Shown here piece after piece: positions 10,001 to 16,672 of a stretch of 64,000 bases of DNA (within the stretch, counting starts at the first letter, position 1; every line of letters starts with the position of its first letter). Below the pieces are notes generated by a model. It was not told the DNA's origin, made no database searches, and was given only the letters and a program-made list of their open reading frames with translations. The DNA comes from Streptomyces xantholiticus (GTDB lineage: Bacteria > Actinomycetota > Actinomycetes > Streptomycetales > Streptomycetaceae). The DNA lies in assembly GCF_014651015.1 (NCBI RefSeq), contig NZ_BMWB01000012.1, positions 62,001 to 126,000 of the forward strand, written 5' to 3'. Made by a program: the position numbers and the translations under genes.

Positions 10001-10474
10001 GACGGCCTGCGCGCCCTCGAGGCGCTGCTCACCCACCGGCGGGTGGTGACCGGTGTCCTGCCCGGCACACCCGTGACCTGGATCCCGCCCAAGGTCCGCA
10101 GCGCCCCCTTCTTCGAGGGCCTCGTGGACCGCCACGAGGCCCAGGGCACCGCACCACCGGGCGGCGAGACCGTGACCGCAGCCGACGTCCGTGCCCGCCT
10201 GGCGGGGCTTGACTCCCCTCTCGCCCGCCGAACGGCCCTGGAGGACCATCTCGCCACGGAGATGAGCATCGTCCTCCAGTCCGGCAGTGCGCGACTGGAC
10301 CCGCAGACACCGCTGCGCAGTCTCGGCTTCGACTCACTGCTGTCCATGGAACTGCGCACCCGACTGCAGGCAGGCCTCGGCATCAAACTCGCAGGCGACT
10401 TCGTCTGGAAGCACCCCACCATCGCGGCGCTCGCCGCGGGTTTGGCCGACAAGATGGGAATGAGCCTGGAATGA
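4010..10474 (+). CDS. Single-module, fully reducing type I polyketide synthase (Mas-like; KS-AT-DH-ER-KR-ACP)
   Basis: A 2154-residue multienzyme expected to build a saturated acyl chain iteratively. Domains and catalytic residues: KS about 14-440 (Cys177 in DTACSSS, His312, His349); AT about 545-860 (Ser630 in GHSMGE, His735 in VASHS); DH about 930-1200 (His947, with Asn where HxxxG has Gly, and Asp1118); ER about 1450-1785 (NADPH loop around 1606); KR about 1800-1990 (Ser1935, Tyr1948, LDD motif as in B-type KRs); ACP about 2070-2145 (Ser2109 in GFDSLLS). No thioesterase is present. Domain order, length and the AT motifs match mycobacterial mycocerosic-acid-synthase-type enzymes better than modular Streptomyces synthases, so methylmalonyl extension is possible but not provable from the motif. 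Leu99 is encoded by TTA (4304-4306), so full translation should need the bldA tRNA. Product unknown. Confidence 0.93.
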   Translation: MGQNTQDFSAGGGGHIAVIGMGCRLPGDVDSPAALWRLLAAGRDAVGDPPPTRTDIGRGRDAALPRQGGWLRDVSGFDAAFFGVSGREADILDPQHRLLLEVSWEALEHAGLPPDRLAGTSTGVFTGLSYTEYMDRLAGHPKELEGAVLTNGHCVAPGRISYLLGLQGPSVALDTACSSSLVALHLAGQALRNGECHVALAGGVTLVLASRTTRSFVRMGMLSPTGRCRAFDAAADGFVRGEGCAVVVLKRLQDAVRDGDRVLAVVRGSAVNQDGRSDGLAAPSAAAQEALFRQALARAGVDPGEVGMIEAHGTGTPVGDPVEFTSLARVYGRGRDRCALGSVKTNLGHLEPAAGVTGLMKAVLCLQQGVVPPSLHFTRWNPAVAPENTRFFVPDRPTDWPTRTTSRLAAVSSFGFAGTNAHVVLEQAPATAKRRPPGTRPGRPRAMAAESHVLLVPAGSADVLPAAARTLADWLEGDGASVPLADIAHTLALRRPVGRGRLGVVASSRPAFVRSLRSFAAGEAVPGVVWGSVAAGVSRRPVWVFSGQGSQWPGMARDFLAREPAFATALSEIEPLIAAEAGFSVLDVVREGREITGCGRVQPVLFAVQTALAAAWRACGVEPAGVVGHSMGEVAAAVVAGALSLQDGVRVICRRSALLTRIAGAGAMATVALGRAEVEADLASADASALVSVAVLAAPGSTVVAGDRAAVERMVECWDARDVPARLIAVDVASHSPQVEPLLDELAADLADLTPCPPTVPFYSTVLDDPRTVPVLDAQYWCHNLRRPVRFADAIRTAAQDRHTAYVEVSPHPVVTQAVTGSLRGLVDAPVVLPTLRREENEQATFRTQLGALHCAGAPVNWAALYEGRALADVPTMAFDRRHHWVDPSERPDDGRSPAAPGLAADSGPSGAHSSLPGVHGRTPGRPVRHSWRGEAGTRAHPWLADHQLNNVVVLPGAAYCALALTAACQAFDVPPREVEVADVAFHEPLALDGRSEITTTADLSGRGRATCEIFARADGDEEQWVLHASAILSSGGPPREPELVPVHTRHVEHPVILPAATMYQRLRSRGLHHGAAFAGISELRLSPTGDSVWARVDVPSPAGPTPGSLCVHPVLVDLCAQLAVATLVRDEAAGGLVLPVGVKSLRIHGDPGAAVHGHAKITRKQTDGITADIRLLSGDGHTVFALNGLRLLQREVTERTDVDRWFYAVDWQPAPTAAEAPPARTAMAASAGGWLVVGERGTRAEELADALRVSGARVRVAALPEGEHRVPALRDRLAEGELIDPPGAVVFLCTPSGGPEASGVVRSASAQAAGADGPVADPTVDALERTRRLLGVVQAVANCSRPPRLYVVTQGARAVETGETADPAQSPVRGLVRVLAHEHPEVRATLVDTGRSDEDLRQTADLLLGGTPGDEMAVRGADRRVARLVPAPLTDTERLSVTARGVRYGVDRFRLRAGRAGDLGSLHLVVGERHPPGPGEVELQVTAAGLNFRDVLTVMGLLPAADRCAGGADRIGFECTGTVTAVGPGVEHVRVGDSVLAVDLAGGAFGSFTTVRADAVVHLPAGVDTIAAAGIPTAYLTAWYALRHVAHLAEGERVLIHSATGGTGLAALAVARHLGAEVLATAGNDEKRGYLRGMGVRHAMDSRSLDFAEQAREATGGMGVDVVLNSLSGPAIRMGLEALSPFGRFVELGVRDILADTSLGLAPFRHNVTFSTVDLIGLQQRRPKAFRDLLGEVMDLFAAGALQVLPHQEFPLALATEAFRLMAGAGHIGKLVLTVPEHGETTAVQAEPPSPVRSDGAYVITGGLRGVGLATAARLAELGAGHIVLNGRTPPGESAERKLARLRAAGTRISVELGDASRPGVAERLVSAATAGGLTLRGVVHSAMVLDDAALTNITDEQLERVWRPKVTAAWRLHEALAGHAADWFVLYSSMASLLGNPGQGAYAAANSWLDAFAIWRSAQGLHTLAVNWGPWGQTGVATDFADRGYETMATQDGLRALEALLTHRRVVTGVLPGTPVTWIPPKVRSAPFFEGLVDRHEAQGTAPPGGETVTAADVRARLAGLDSPLARRTALEDHLATEMSIVLQSGSARLDPQTPLRSLGFDSLLSMELRTRLQAGLGIKLAGDFVWKHPTIAALAAGLADKMGMSLE

Positions 10475-10675
10475 GGAACCGGCGGCCACGGCGCATCCGC
10501 ACGGCCCTTTGCACGTGCTCAAGAAGTCACCCCGACCGAATCGCCCGCCGCTACTGTTCACGGCGATCCGCACGCGGCCTCCGGCTCACACCGCGCTGTC
10601 GGCCCCCGTGGCCCACCGGCTGCTGACCCGGCTGCGCAGCCCGGCCCGCTCTTCGGGCTGTTGGACCGTTTCGGT

Positions 10676-11407
10676 TCAGCTGTGGTGGCCGCGCTCGCGT
10701 ACTCCGGCAACGAGCACTCCGATGGCGAAGACCAGGACGAGGACGAAGGTGGCGATGCCGAGGACGTCCTGGAGCCCGCCGGCCAGGCCGCTGTAACCTA
10801 CGTCGATTCCGAAGATCACGGAGCATAGGCCGGCAGCGAGGGCCGTCCAGCCCAGCCAGCCGGGGATCTGGCGACCGGCCAGAATCGCTGTCCCGAACAG
10901 GGCGAGGCTCAGCCCGAGCAGAATGCGGAAGTAGCTCTGGAATCCCCATTCCAGCCAGCGCACGGTCTCGGCGTTGGCAAAGCGGATCGTCTTCTCCGTG
11001 CCCGAAGCGCCGGCCCATGAGTCGACGGCTTGCTTCAGACCCACCCCGTCCAGCCCCTGCAGTACGGCCCAGATGGCGGCCGTAGCCACAACTGCCGCGG
11101 CCGCCAGCTGTGCCACCAGGGATGACCTCTCGGTACCGCGCAGGACCCGGTACAGCACGAGCAGACCGCTCAGCGTCACCAGGACGGCGATGAATTGGCC
11201 CAGATGAACGGCGATCCAGCTGCTGCTTTCTGCGTACTGGGTGAAGATCGCGGGGTGGTCGTCCTCCTCTCCTGAAGGATGAAGCCCTGCGGTCAGGACG
11301 ACATTGAGAAGGAAGCCGCCCAACATGAGCGCGCCGGCAAGGGTCAGCCTGCGGTGCCGCGAGCCGGCTGTATCCGCCCCTTCGCCGACGGGGATGTCCC
11401 CACTCAT
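10676..11407 (-). CDS. Six-helix membrane protein, DUF4386-like
   Basis: About 243 residues with six hydrophobic segments and short connecting loops; the segment around WLEWGFQSYFRILLG and the overall layout suggest the DUF4386 family, whose function is not known. Three in-frame starts are possible (GTG at 11434, ATG at 11419, ATG at 11407); the last was chosen because a GAGAGGA sequence lies upstream, though at longer than ideal spacing. It converges on the polyketide synthase gene and diverges from the PAS-phosphatase gene, so it is probably its own transcription unit and not part of the polyketide pathway. Confidence 0.65.
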   Translation of the reverse strand: MSGDIPVGEGADTAGSRHRRLTLAGALMLGGFLLNVVLTAGLHPSGEEDDHPAIFTQYAESSSWIAVHLGQFIAVLVTLSGLLVLYRVLRGTERSSLVAQLAAAAVVATAAIWAVLQGLDGVGLKQAVDSWAGASGTEKTIRFANAETVRWLEWGFQSYFRILLGLSLALFGTAILAGRQIPGWLGWTALAAGLCSVIFGIDVGYSGLAGGLQDVLGIATFVLVLVFAIGVLVAGVRERGHHS

Positions 11408-11922
11408 GAGCAGACCCATTCCTCTCGCTGTCACCGACCGACGTGAATGAGGATCACCGGATGCAGGCGCTGTCTCAGGACCTGCGGCACCGCCTCACCC
11501 GAAGGAGGTCCGATCTCGGCCGATTGCGCGGACGGCGATTCTTGAAAACGGCTGCCCTCCTGCGGGGTCGGCCGGGCCGCCGGCCACGCGACGTCGGGCG
11601 CGGGCACGTCAGCGGGGGAGGGGCAGGGCGGTCGCGGTGCAGTCGCGCGGGCCGGCGCCACCGGCACGAGGCATCGCGGGCGACGTCGGCGCGGCCACCC
11701 GGAACGGGCCGTGAAGGTCTGCCTTCACTCTCCGGACCCGGCTCGCTCCACCACCCGCAACCGGATCCGACCTCACTCCCCGAAAGGCACCGTGCAAGAA
11801 GGACCACCACCGTCCTGACCAGGGGTTCTACGACACTCCGAGGGCCCTGCCACGCTGTGGCGATCGGCGACGCGCATAGTAGAACCAGGCAGGGGGCCAC
11901 CCACAGGAACGGGAGAGCACCT
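11408..11922. other. Intergenic region before the PAS-phosphatase gene
   Basis: About 515 bases between divergent genes. The phosphatase reading frame stays open upstream to 11443, but the extra residues are low-complexity Arg/Pro/Ser with no domain, so the stretch is judged non-coding and the start is placed at 11923. No promoter could be assigned. Confidence 0.45.
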
Positions 11923-13164
11923 GTGACCACACCGCCGATCGGCTACCAGGCGTTGTTCGCTGCCACCCCCAGTCCGTATCTGGTGCTGGGCCCCGATCTT
12001 GTGATCCTCGACGTCAACGCGGCGTACTGCCGCGCCACCAGTCGTTCCCGCGAAGACCTGGTCGGGCAGTATCTCTTCGACGCATTCCCCGACAACCCGG
12101 CAGACCCCCATGCCGACGGGGTACGGAACCTGAGTGCTTCCCTCCAACGGGTTCTGCGTTCGGGGGAGCCGGACACGATGGCGGTGCAGAAGTACGACAT
12201 CCCCGTCCCCGACGACCCGGGGGTTTTCGAGGAACGGTGGTGGTCACCGATCAACACCCCCGTGCTCGGGCCGGACGGGCGGGTGGCCTGGATCATCCAC
12301 CGGGTGGAGGACGTGACCGAGTTCGTGCTTTCCCACTCCGCCCACGGGCAGCCGGGGCAGGCGCTCAGCGAGTGGCAGGCCATGGAGGCCGAACTCTACG
12401 GGCGAGCCCAGGAGCTCCAGCAGCTGAATGAGCAGTTGCGGCATGCCCACGACAGGGAGCGGATGGTCGCCGTCACCCTCCAGGAGGCCATGTTGCAGTC
12501 CCCGGATCTGGCTCGGCACCGGAACATCGCGGTGCGCTACCTGCCCGCCGCCAAAGGGCTCAACGTGTGCGGGGACTGGTACGACGTGGTGGACCTGCCC
12601 GACGACGCCTTCTCGGTCGCGGTCGGTGACGTCGTCGGCCACGGTCTGGCGGCCGCCGCCGCCATGGGCATGCTCCGCAGCGCACTGTCCGCCGCCGTCC
12701 GTGCCCTGCACGACCCCGCCAGGGCCATGGAGGTCTTGGGCCTGTATGCCCGCGCGGTGGAAGGTGCACTGGCCACCACCGCGGTCGAAGCCGTCATCGA
12801 CACCCGCCGCCGCCACATCACCTACAGCAACGCCGGCCACCCCGCACCGGTCCTTGCCCGCCCCGACGGCACCACCGTCCTGCTCGACCAGGCCACCGAC
12901 CCACCGCTGGGCGCCCGTCTCCAGCACGTCCCGCGCCCCAGAGCCGCCGTGCCCTACTCTCCTGGCGACACCCTCGTGCTCTACACCGACGGCCTCATCG
13001 AACGCCGCGGCGAGGACATCGACGCCGGCCAACAACGGCTCACCGACATCCTCGCCGCCAACCCTCGTATGACCCCTGAACACCTGGCCGACGCGCTGCT
13101 GTCCCGCTTCGGGGTCAGCGGCGGCGGAGACGACGACATCGCGCTGATCATCGTCCGCCTGTAG
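11923..13164 (+). CDS. PAS-domain SpoIIE-type (PP2C) serine/threonine phosphatase
   Basis: A 413-residue soluble protein: an N-terminal PAS sensor (about residues 5-135; LVILDVNAAYCRAT and ING-like signature region), a short coiled coil rich in Gln/Leu/Glu (about 145-185), and a SpoIIE-like PP2C domain (about 205-413). Metal-binding motifs are present: GDWYDV, GDVVGHGL, TDGLIERRGED and GDDDIALI. Such enzymes dephosphorylate anti-sigma-factor antagonists in partner-switching cascades; the target here is unknown because no antagonist gene adjoins it. The GTG start at 11923 follows GGGAG with 8-base spacing and coincides with the start of conserved PAS sequence. Confidence 0.85.
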   Translation: MTTPPIGYQALFAATPSPYLVLGPDLVILDVNAAYCRATSRSREDLVGQYLFDAFPDNPADPHADGVRNLSASLQRVLRSGEPDTMAVQKYDIPVPDDPGVFEERWWSPINTPVLGPDGRVAWIIHRVEDVTEFVLSHSAHGQPGQALSEWQAMEAELYGRAQELQQLNEQLRHAHDRERMVAVTLQEAMLQSPDLARHRNIAVRYLPAAKGLNVCGDWYDVVDLPDDAFSVAVGDVVGHGLAAAAAMGMLRSALSAAVRALHDPARAMEVLGLYARAVEGALATTAVEAVIDTRRRHITYSNAGHPAPVLARPDGTTVLLDQATDPPLGARLQHVPRPRAAVPYSPGDTLVLYTDGLIERRGEDIDAGQQRLTDILAANPRMTPEHLADALLSRFGVSGGGDDDIALIIVRL

Positions 13165-13264
13165 CACCTGCATGGCTCGGAACTCGTCTCGGTGACACCG
13201 TTCACTTCATCCGGCCGGCGAATCACCGATGCCGGGTCGGTCCTGTGCACGCAGGTGAACGCCT

Positions 13265-13408
13265 GATGGGCGACGCGATCCGGATCACCGAGGTGACGAT
13301 CACGCCGGCGACCTTCCGCGACCCGGCGCTGCTGAATGCAGTGGTGTGCACGAGCTGTACGCGCGGCCGTCTGGAACACAGGCTGCACGGACGGCGTCTG
13401 AACCCTGA
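13265..13408 (+). pseudogene. Relic of the start of a glucarate dehydratase-like (enolase superfamily) gene
   Basis: After an ATG the frame reads IRITEVTITPATFRDPALL and NAV, the typical start of bacterial glucarate dehydratases, and the next frame continues GVHELYA, the next conserved block of that family. A single lost G near 13343 explains the change of frame. Homology then stops and a stop codon follows at 13406-13408. Only about 35 of roughly 420 residues remain. Family assignment rests on recall of the N-terminal motif. Confidence 0.5.
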
Positions 13409-13689
13409 CAACGACGGGCGGCAACTGACGCGCAGTGGGGTCCCGAACCTCCTGGCGGTGCGGCACCAGAAGCTTCGGGACGTCACCGGGAGTTGCTGGA
13501 CAGCCGGACCTCTCTCGACCGGGCCGTCGATGAGCTGCGGCCACGCATGACGTTGCCGACGCGCCCCAACCACCTGATGCGAGCTCGCTCAATCGTCGCC
13601 GGGTCTCGCGGAGTTCGGCTTGTTCGGGATCGAGGCGCCCGGCCAAGGCGTCCAGCTCTGCCCGCGGGTCCGGGCACATCGCATCTGAT

Positions 13690-13737
13690 GGGTCGCCCAC
13701 CCGGATGCCGACATCATCACCAGCTTCCCGGGCCTGT
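13690..13737 (+). pseudogene. Fragment of an IS110-family transposase
   Basis: The + frame encodes AHPDADIITSFPGL, which matches the conserved block preceding the C-terminal transposase_20 domain of IS110-type transposases. The match ends abruptly at the point where an IS5-like fragment on the other strand begins, and a stop codon lies just upstream in frame. It is a scrap of an older element, far too short to act. Confidence 0.45.
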
Positions 13738-13744
13738 CCGTACT

Positions 13745-13950
13745 CTCCGCGGTGGGCACCAAGGTGCCGTCCACGATGAGCACGGCATCCTTACTGAACC
13801 GTTTGCGGGCCGGAGCGCGAGCAGGGGCCCGAGGCGGTGGATGATGCGGTCAGCGGCGGACTTCGAGACGCCGAAGGGAGGGGCGAGCCGGCGCAGCGTC
13901 AGGTTGGAACGTCAGTACGCGGCCACGACCGGCACCGTACACACAGTGCG
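13745..13950 (-). pseudogene. Fragment of an IS5-family transposase with stop and frameshift
   Basis: Read on the minus strand, codons give VPVVAAY, a stop, RSNLTLRRLAPPFGVSKS and ADRIIHRLGPLLAL, then in another frame RKRFSKDAVLIVDGTLVPT. This is the HTH region and the start of the DDE domain (the Asp of VDGT is the first catalytic acid) of Streptomyces IS5-type transposases. The stop TGA (13919-13921 on the + strand as TCA) stands where these proteins have Trp (TGG), and a frameshift lies near 13800. The element is dead, and neither end could be identified. Confidence 0.6.
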
Positions 13951-14160
13951 CGCACGACATCGCGCCTTTTCGGTCCGCGACGCAGGCCGCCGGATCATTG
14001 CGGGGACAGTCCTTGGAGGGTGTTCCTCGAAGTCCTCTCGTTCGACCGGATCGGAGCTCGAACGGGCGGTGAGCCCTGATCACGAGTCGACGCCTGGAGC
14101 CGGACGGCTCCCCGTCCGGCAGGTTGAACGCGGCCATGTGTCCGGTCGGACAGCTCCCGC

Positions 14161-14808
14161 CTAGGCTTTGCGGGCGAGCAGTTGGATCTCCTGGAACTGC
14201 CGTCGGTCTGTGGGCTGAGGCTCGCGAACCATCCGGGCCACCTCGGCCAACCCGGACTTGCGCAGCATCGCGGCGAGGTGATCGGGCGACCACCGATAGG
14301 CCGGCGCGACTGTGTGATCGAAGACCTGCGTCGGGTGAGACGGATCGTCGCTTGCCGAAAAGCCGACCAGGAGGTGGCCGCCAGGGGCCAGCACACGGTG
14401 GAACTCCGAGAGGATGACGGGGAGTTCTCGCGGCGGAGTGTGGATGATGGACCAACGTGAGAGTACGCCGCCCAGCACGCCGTCAGCGATGTTCAACGCG
14501 GCCATCGAGCCCACGTCGAACCGCAGGCCCGGATAGGCCTGCCGAGCCAACTCGACCATCGCAGGAGAGGCGTCAACGCCAAACACAGCAAGCCCCAGCT
14601 CTCCCAGATAAGCGGTGATGTGGCCAGGCCCACACCCCAGGTCCGCGACCTGACCGTCCCCACTCGCATTTACGACCTCGGCGAAGGCACCCAAGATCGC
14701 GCGGTCCAGGGGACTGTCACGCAGCGTGTCGCGGAACAGCTGCGCATAGGTGGGGGCAGCGGCGTCATAAGCCTCGCGGGTGGCACTGAGGGCATCGTGT
14801 TCGACCAT
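14161..14808 (-). CDS. Class I SAM-dependent methyltransferase
   Basis: A 215-residue soluble enzyme with a Rossmann-type methyltransferase fold. Motif I is VADLGCGPGHIT (about residues 54-65), followed by the acidic end of strand 2 in FGVDAS and the post-motif region VLAPGGHLLVGF (about 138-149). The family transfers a methyl group from S-adenosylmethionine to small molecules or other acceptors; the acceptor is unknown. The gene is intact but sits between two sets of mobile-element relics, so it may have arrived with them. Nothing links it to the polyketide locus 4 kb away except proximity. Confidence 0.85.
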   Translation of the reverse strand: MVEHDALSATREAYDAAAPTYAQLFRDTLRDSPLDRAILGAFAEVVNASGDGQVADLGCGPGHITAYLGELGLAVFGVDASPAMVELARQAYPGLRFDVGSMAALNIADGVLGGVLSRWSIIHTPPRELPVILSEFHRVLAPGGHLLVGFSASDDPSHPTQVFDHTVAPAYRWSPDHLAAMLRKSGLAEVARMVREPQPTDRRQFQEIQLLARKA

Positions 14809-14889
14809 GCTCGCGACAGTAGTTCCTGGCCCCGAGGCGAGCCGAGAGAATTATGATCTCCCCTCCTGCCGGTCGCCCGGGCTGTCGCT

Positions 14890-15150
14890 GGTTCAGGGAA
14901 GCAGGGGTGTTCGTGCCGGCAGGGGGTGCCGTAGGGGCGTCCGCAGGAGCGGAGCTCGACCTTGCGGTGGTCGAAGTGCGCCTCGAACTCGTTCCCGTCC
15001 TGCGCGGTGGCGTCCCGATGTGCGTTCGCCACCGGACGGGCGCCTCGGGTGGAGGTGGGCCTGGTAGTGGCGGATCACGTCCTCGACGAAGACGGCGACG
15101 TAGCCGCGGGTGGTCCGGATGCTGAGGTGCGGGGCGCTGACCAGCAGGGC
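14890..15150 (-). pseudogene. C-terminal relic of a tyrosine site-specific recombinase
   Basis: On the minus strand the sequence encodes LSIRTTRGYVAVFVEDVIRH, containing the TTRGY block with the catalytic Tyr (codon at 15100-15102), and then, after a frameshift near 15000, HFDHRKVELRSCGRPYGTPC followed by HEHPCF. Together these match the C-terminus of a family of actinobacterial integrases that ends in a cysteine-rich tail. The catalytic core upstream (Arg and His boxes) is missing. It probably marks the edge of a decayed integrated element. Confidence 0.6.
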
Positions 15151-15361
15151 GATGACTGGCCTGGTCGGAGCGGGTTCGACGCGCTCGACCAGGATGCGCG
15201 GAGGGGCCGGCGCTGCCGGATGCTCATCTTGGGAATGCGTTGGCGGCCAATGAAGCTCGCGGCATGGCAAGAGCACAGCGCGGCGGCAGGAGTGCACGCT
15301 CTGCGCGTGTGGGATCGTGGAAGGCGTCGGACCGGACCGACTTGTGAGATGAGGTGCCGCG

Positions 15362-16615
15362 GTGAGGGACCGGGACCGCGATGTCCGGCGGATGCTGGCC
15401 GGGCTGCTCGCCGACAGCCATGTCATGTCCTTCGAACAGCTGCCGGCGCGGGTGTCCGACCATGCGGCGACTGCCGGGTTCAGCGAGGCGCTGATCTACC
15501 TGGCTGACCTGCAGCACGACGAACTGCGCCTGTTCACCGGCGAACGCCCTGATGCGGCGCACGGGCTCGGGGGACGCCCGGCGAAGGTGACCATCGAGGG
15601 CAGCATCCCGGGGCGGGCTTACCAGTACGGCAGCATCATGCCTACCGGAGACGAGACGCACTGCTGGTGGGTCCCTTTGCTGGACGGCACCGAGCGGCTC
15701 GGGCTCCTGTACCTGACCGCCCCGGCGGATGACCGGGACATGCAGGAGGCCATGCTGTCGCTGGCCTCACTGGTGGCGATGCTGGTGGTCAGCAGGCGAA
15801 ATCTGAGCGATACCTACGCCCGCCTCATCCGGAGCGAGCCGATGAACGTGGCCGCGGAGATGCAGTGGCAGCTGATGCCGCCGCGCACCTACGCCGACGG
15901 CCGGGTCACCATCGGCGCGGTGATGGAGCCTGCGTACCAGGTCAGCGGCGATGCCTTCGACTACTCCACGGCAGACGACATCGTCCACCTTTCCATCTTC
16001 GACGCGATGGGACACGACACCGCCGCCGGTCTGACAGCGAATCTCGCCATGAGTGCCTGTCGCAATCGCCGCAGACAGGGCACCGGCCTTGCCGATCTGG
16101 GCGACGCCATCGAACAGGTCCTCCTCGAGCAGTTCGGCGCCGACCACTACGTGACCGGCATCCTCGCCGACCTCGACACCACCACCGGTGTCCTGACCTG
16201 GACCAACCGCGGACACCACCCACCGGTCCTTCTCCGCGACGGACTCGCGGCGACCATGGTGGACTGCCCGCCTGCCCACCCCATGGGTACGGACCTCGGC
16301 CTGACCACCATCATGTGTCACCAGCAGCTGCAGCCCGGCGACCGCCTCGTCCTCTACACGGACGGCATCACCGAGGCCCGCACTCGCGGCGAAGAATTCG
16401 GACTCGAAGCCTTCATCGACTTTCTCGTCCGCCACCACACCGAAGGACTGCCTGTCCCCGAAACCCTGCGCCGCCTCATGCGAGCCCACCTGCACCACCA
16501 CAGCGGCCGACTCCAGGACGACGCCACCATCGTGCTGTGCGAATGGCTCGGCCCCCGCGCCCTCAGCACCCGCGAGAACGCGCCCGTGGCCGGAGTGCCC
16601 CTGGCGAGCACCTGA
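15362..16615 (+). CDS. GAF-like SpoIIE-type (PP2C) phosphatase
   Basis: A 417-residue soluble protein. The N-terminal about 140 residues look like a GAF-type sensor (the WWVPLLDGTERLGLLYL strand pattern at about 101-117), followed by a SpoIIE PP2C domain from about residue 160. Metal-ligand motifs are altered compared with classical members: SGDAFDY, DAMGHDTAAG, TDGITEARTRGEEFG and QDDATIVL, but the key acids are retained. Expected to dephosphorylate an anti-sigma-factor antagonist. The GTG start at 15362 has GAGG 7 bases upstream. It is the second such phosphatase within 4 kb, but the two differ in sensor domain and motif spelling, so they are not a recent duplication. Confidence 0.82.
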   Translation: MRDRDRDVRRMLAGLLADSHVMSFEQLPARVSDHAATAGFSEALIYLADLQHDELRLFTGERPDAAHGLGGRPAKVTIEGSIPGRAYQYGSIMPTGDETHCWWVPLLDGTERLGLLYLTAPADDRDMQEAMLSLASLVAMLVVSRRNLSDTYARLIRSEPMNVAAEMQWQLMPPRTYADGRVTIGAVMEPAYQVSGDAFDYSTADDIVHLSIFDAMGHDTAAGLTANLAMSACRNRRRQGTGLADLGDAIEQVLLEQFGADHYVTGILADLDTTTGVLTWTNRGHHPPVLLRDGLAATMVDCPPAHPMGTDLGLTTIMCHQQLQPGDRLVLYTDGITEARTRGEEFGLEAFIDFLVRHHTEGLPVPETLRRLMRAHLHHHSGRLQDDATIVLCEWLGPRALSTRENAPVAGVPLAST

Positions 16616-16672
16616 GAACGGCTCGATCAGTGGCTGTCCCGGGTCCGGGACCCTGCGCCCTGAGTTCGGGTG

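Noticed and set aside
11443..11922. A 160-codon N-terminal extension of the PAS phosphatase
   Set aside because: Low-complexity sequence without homology-like patterns, and a good ribosome binding site lies directly before the GTG at 11923.
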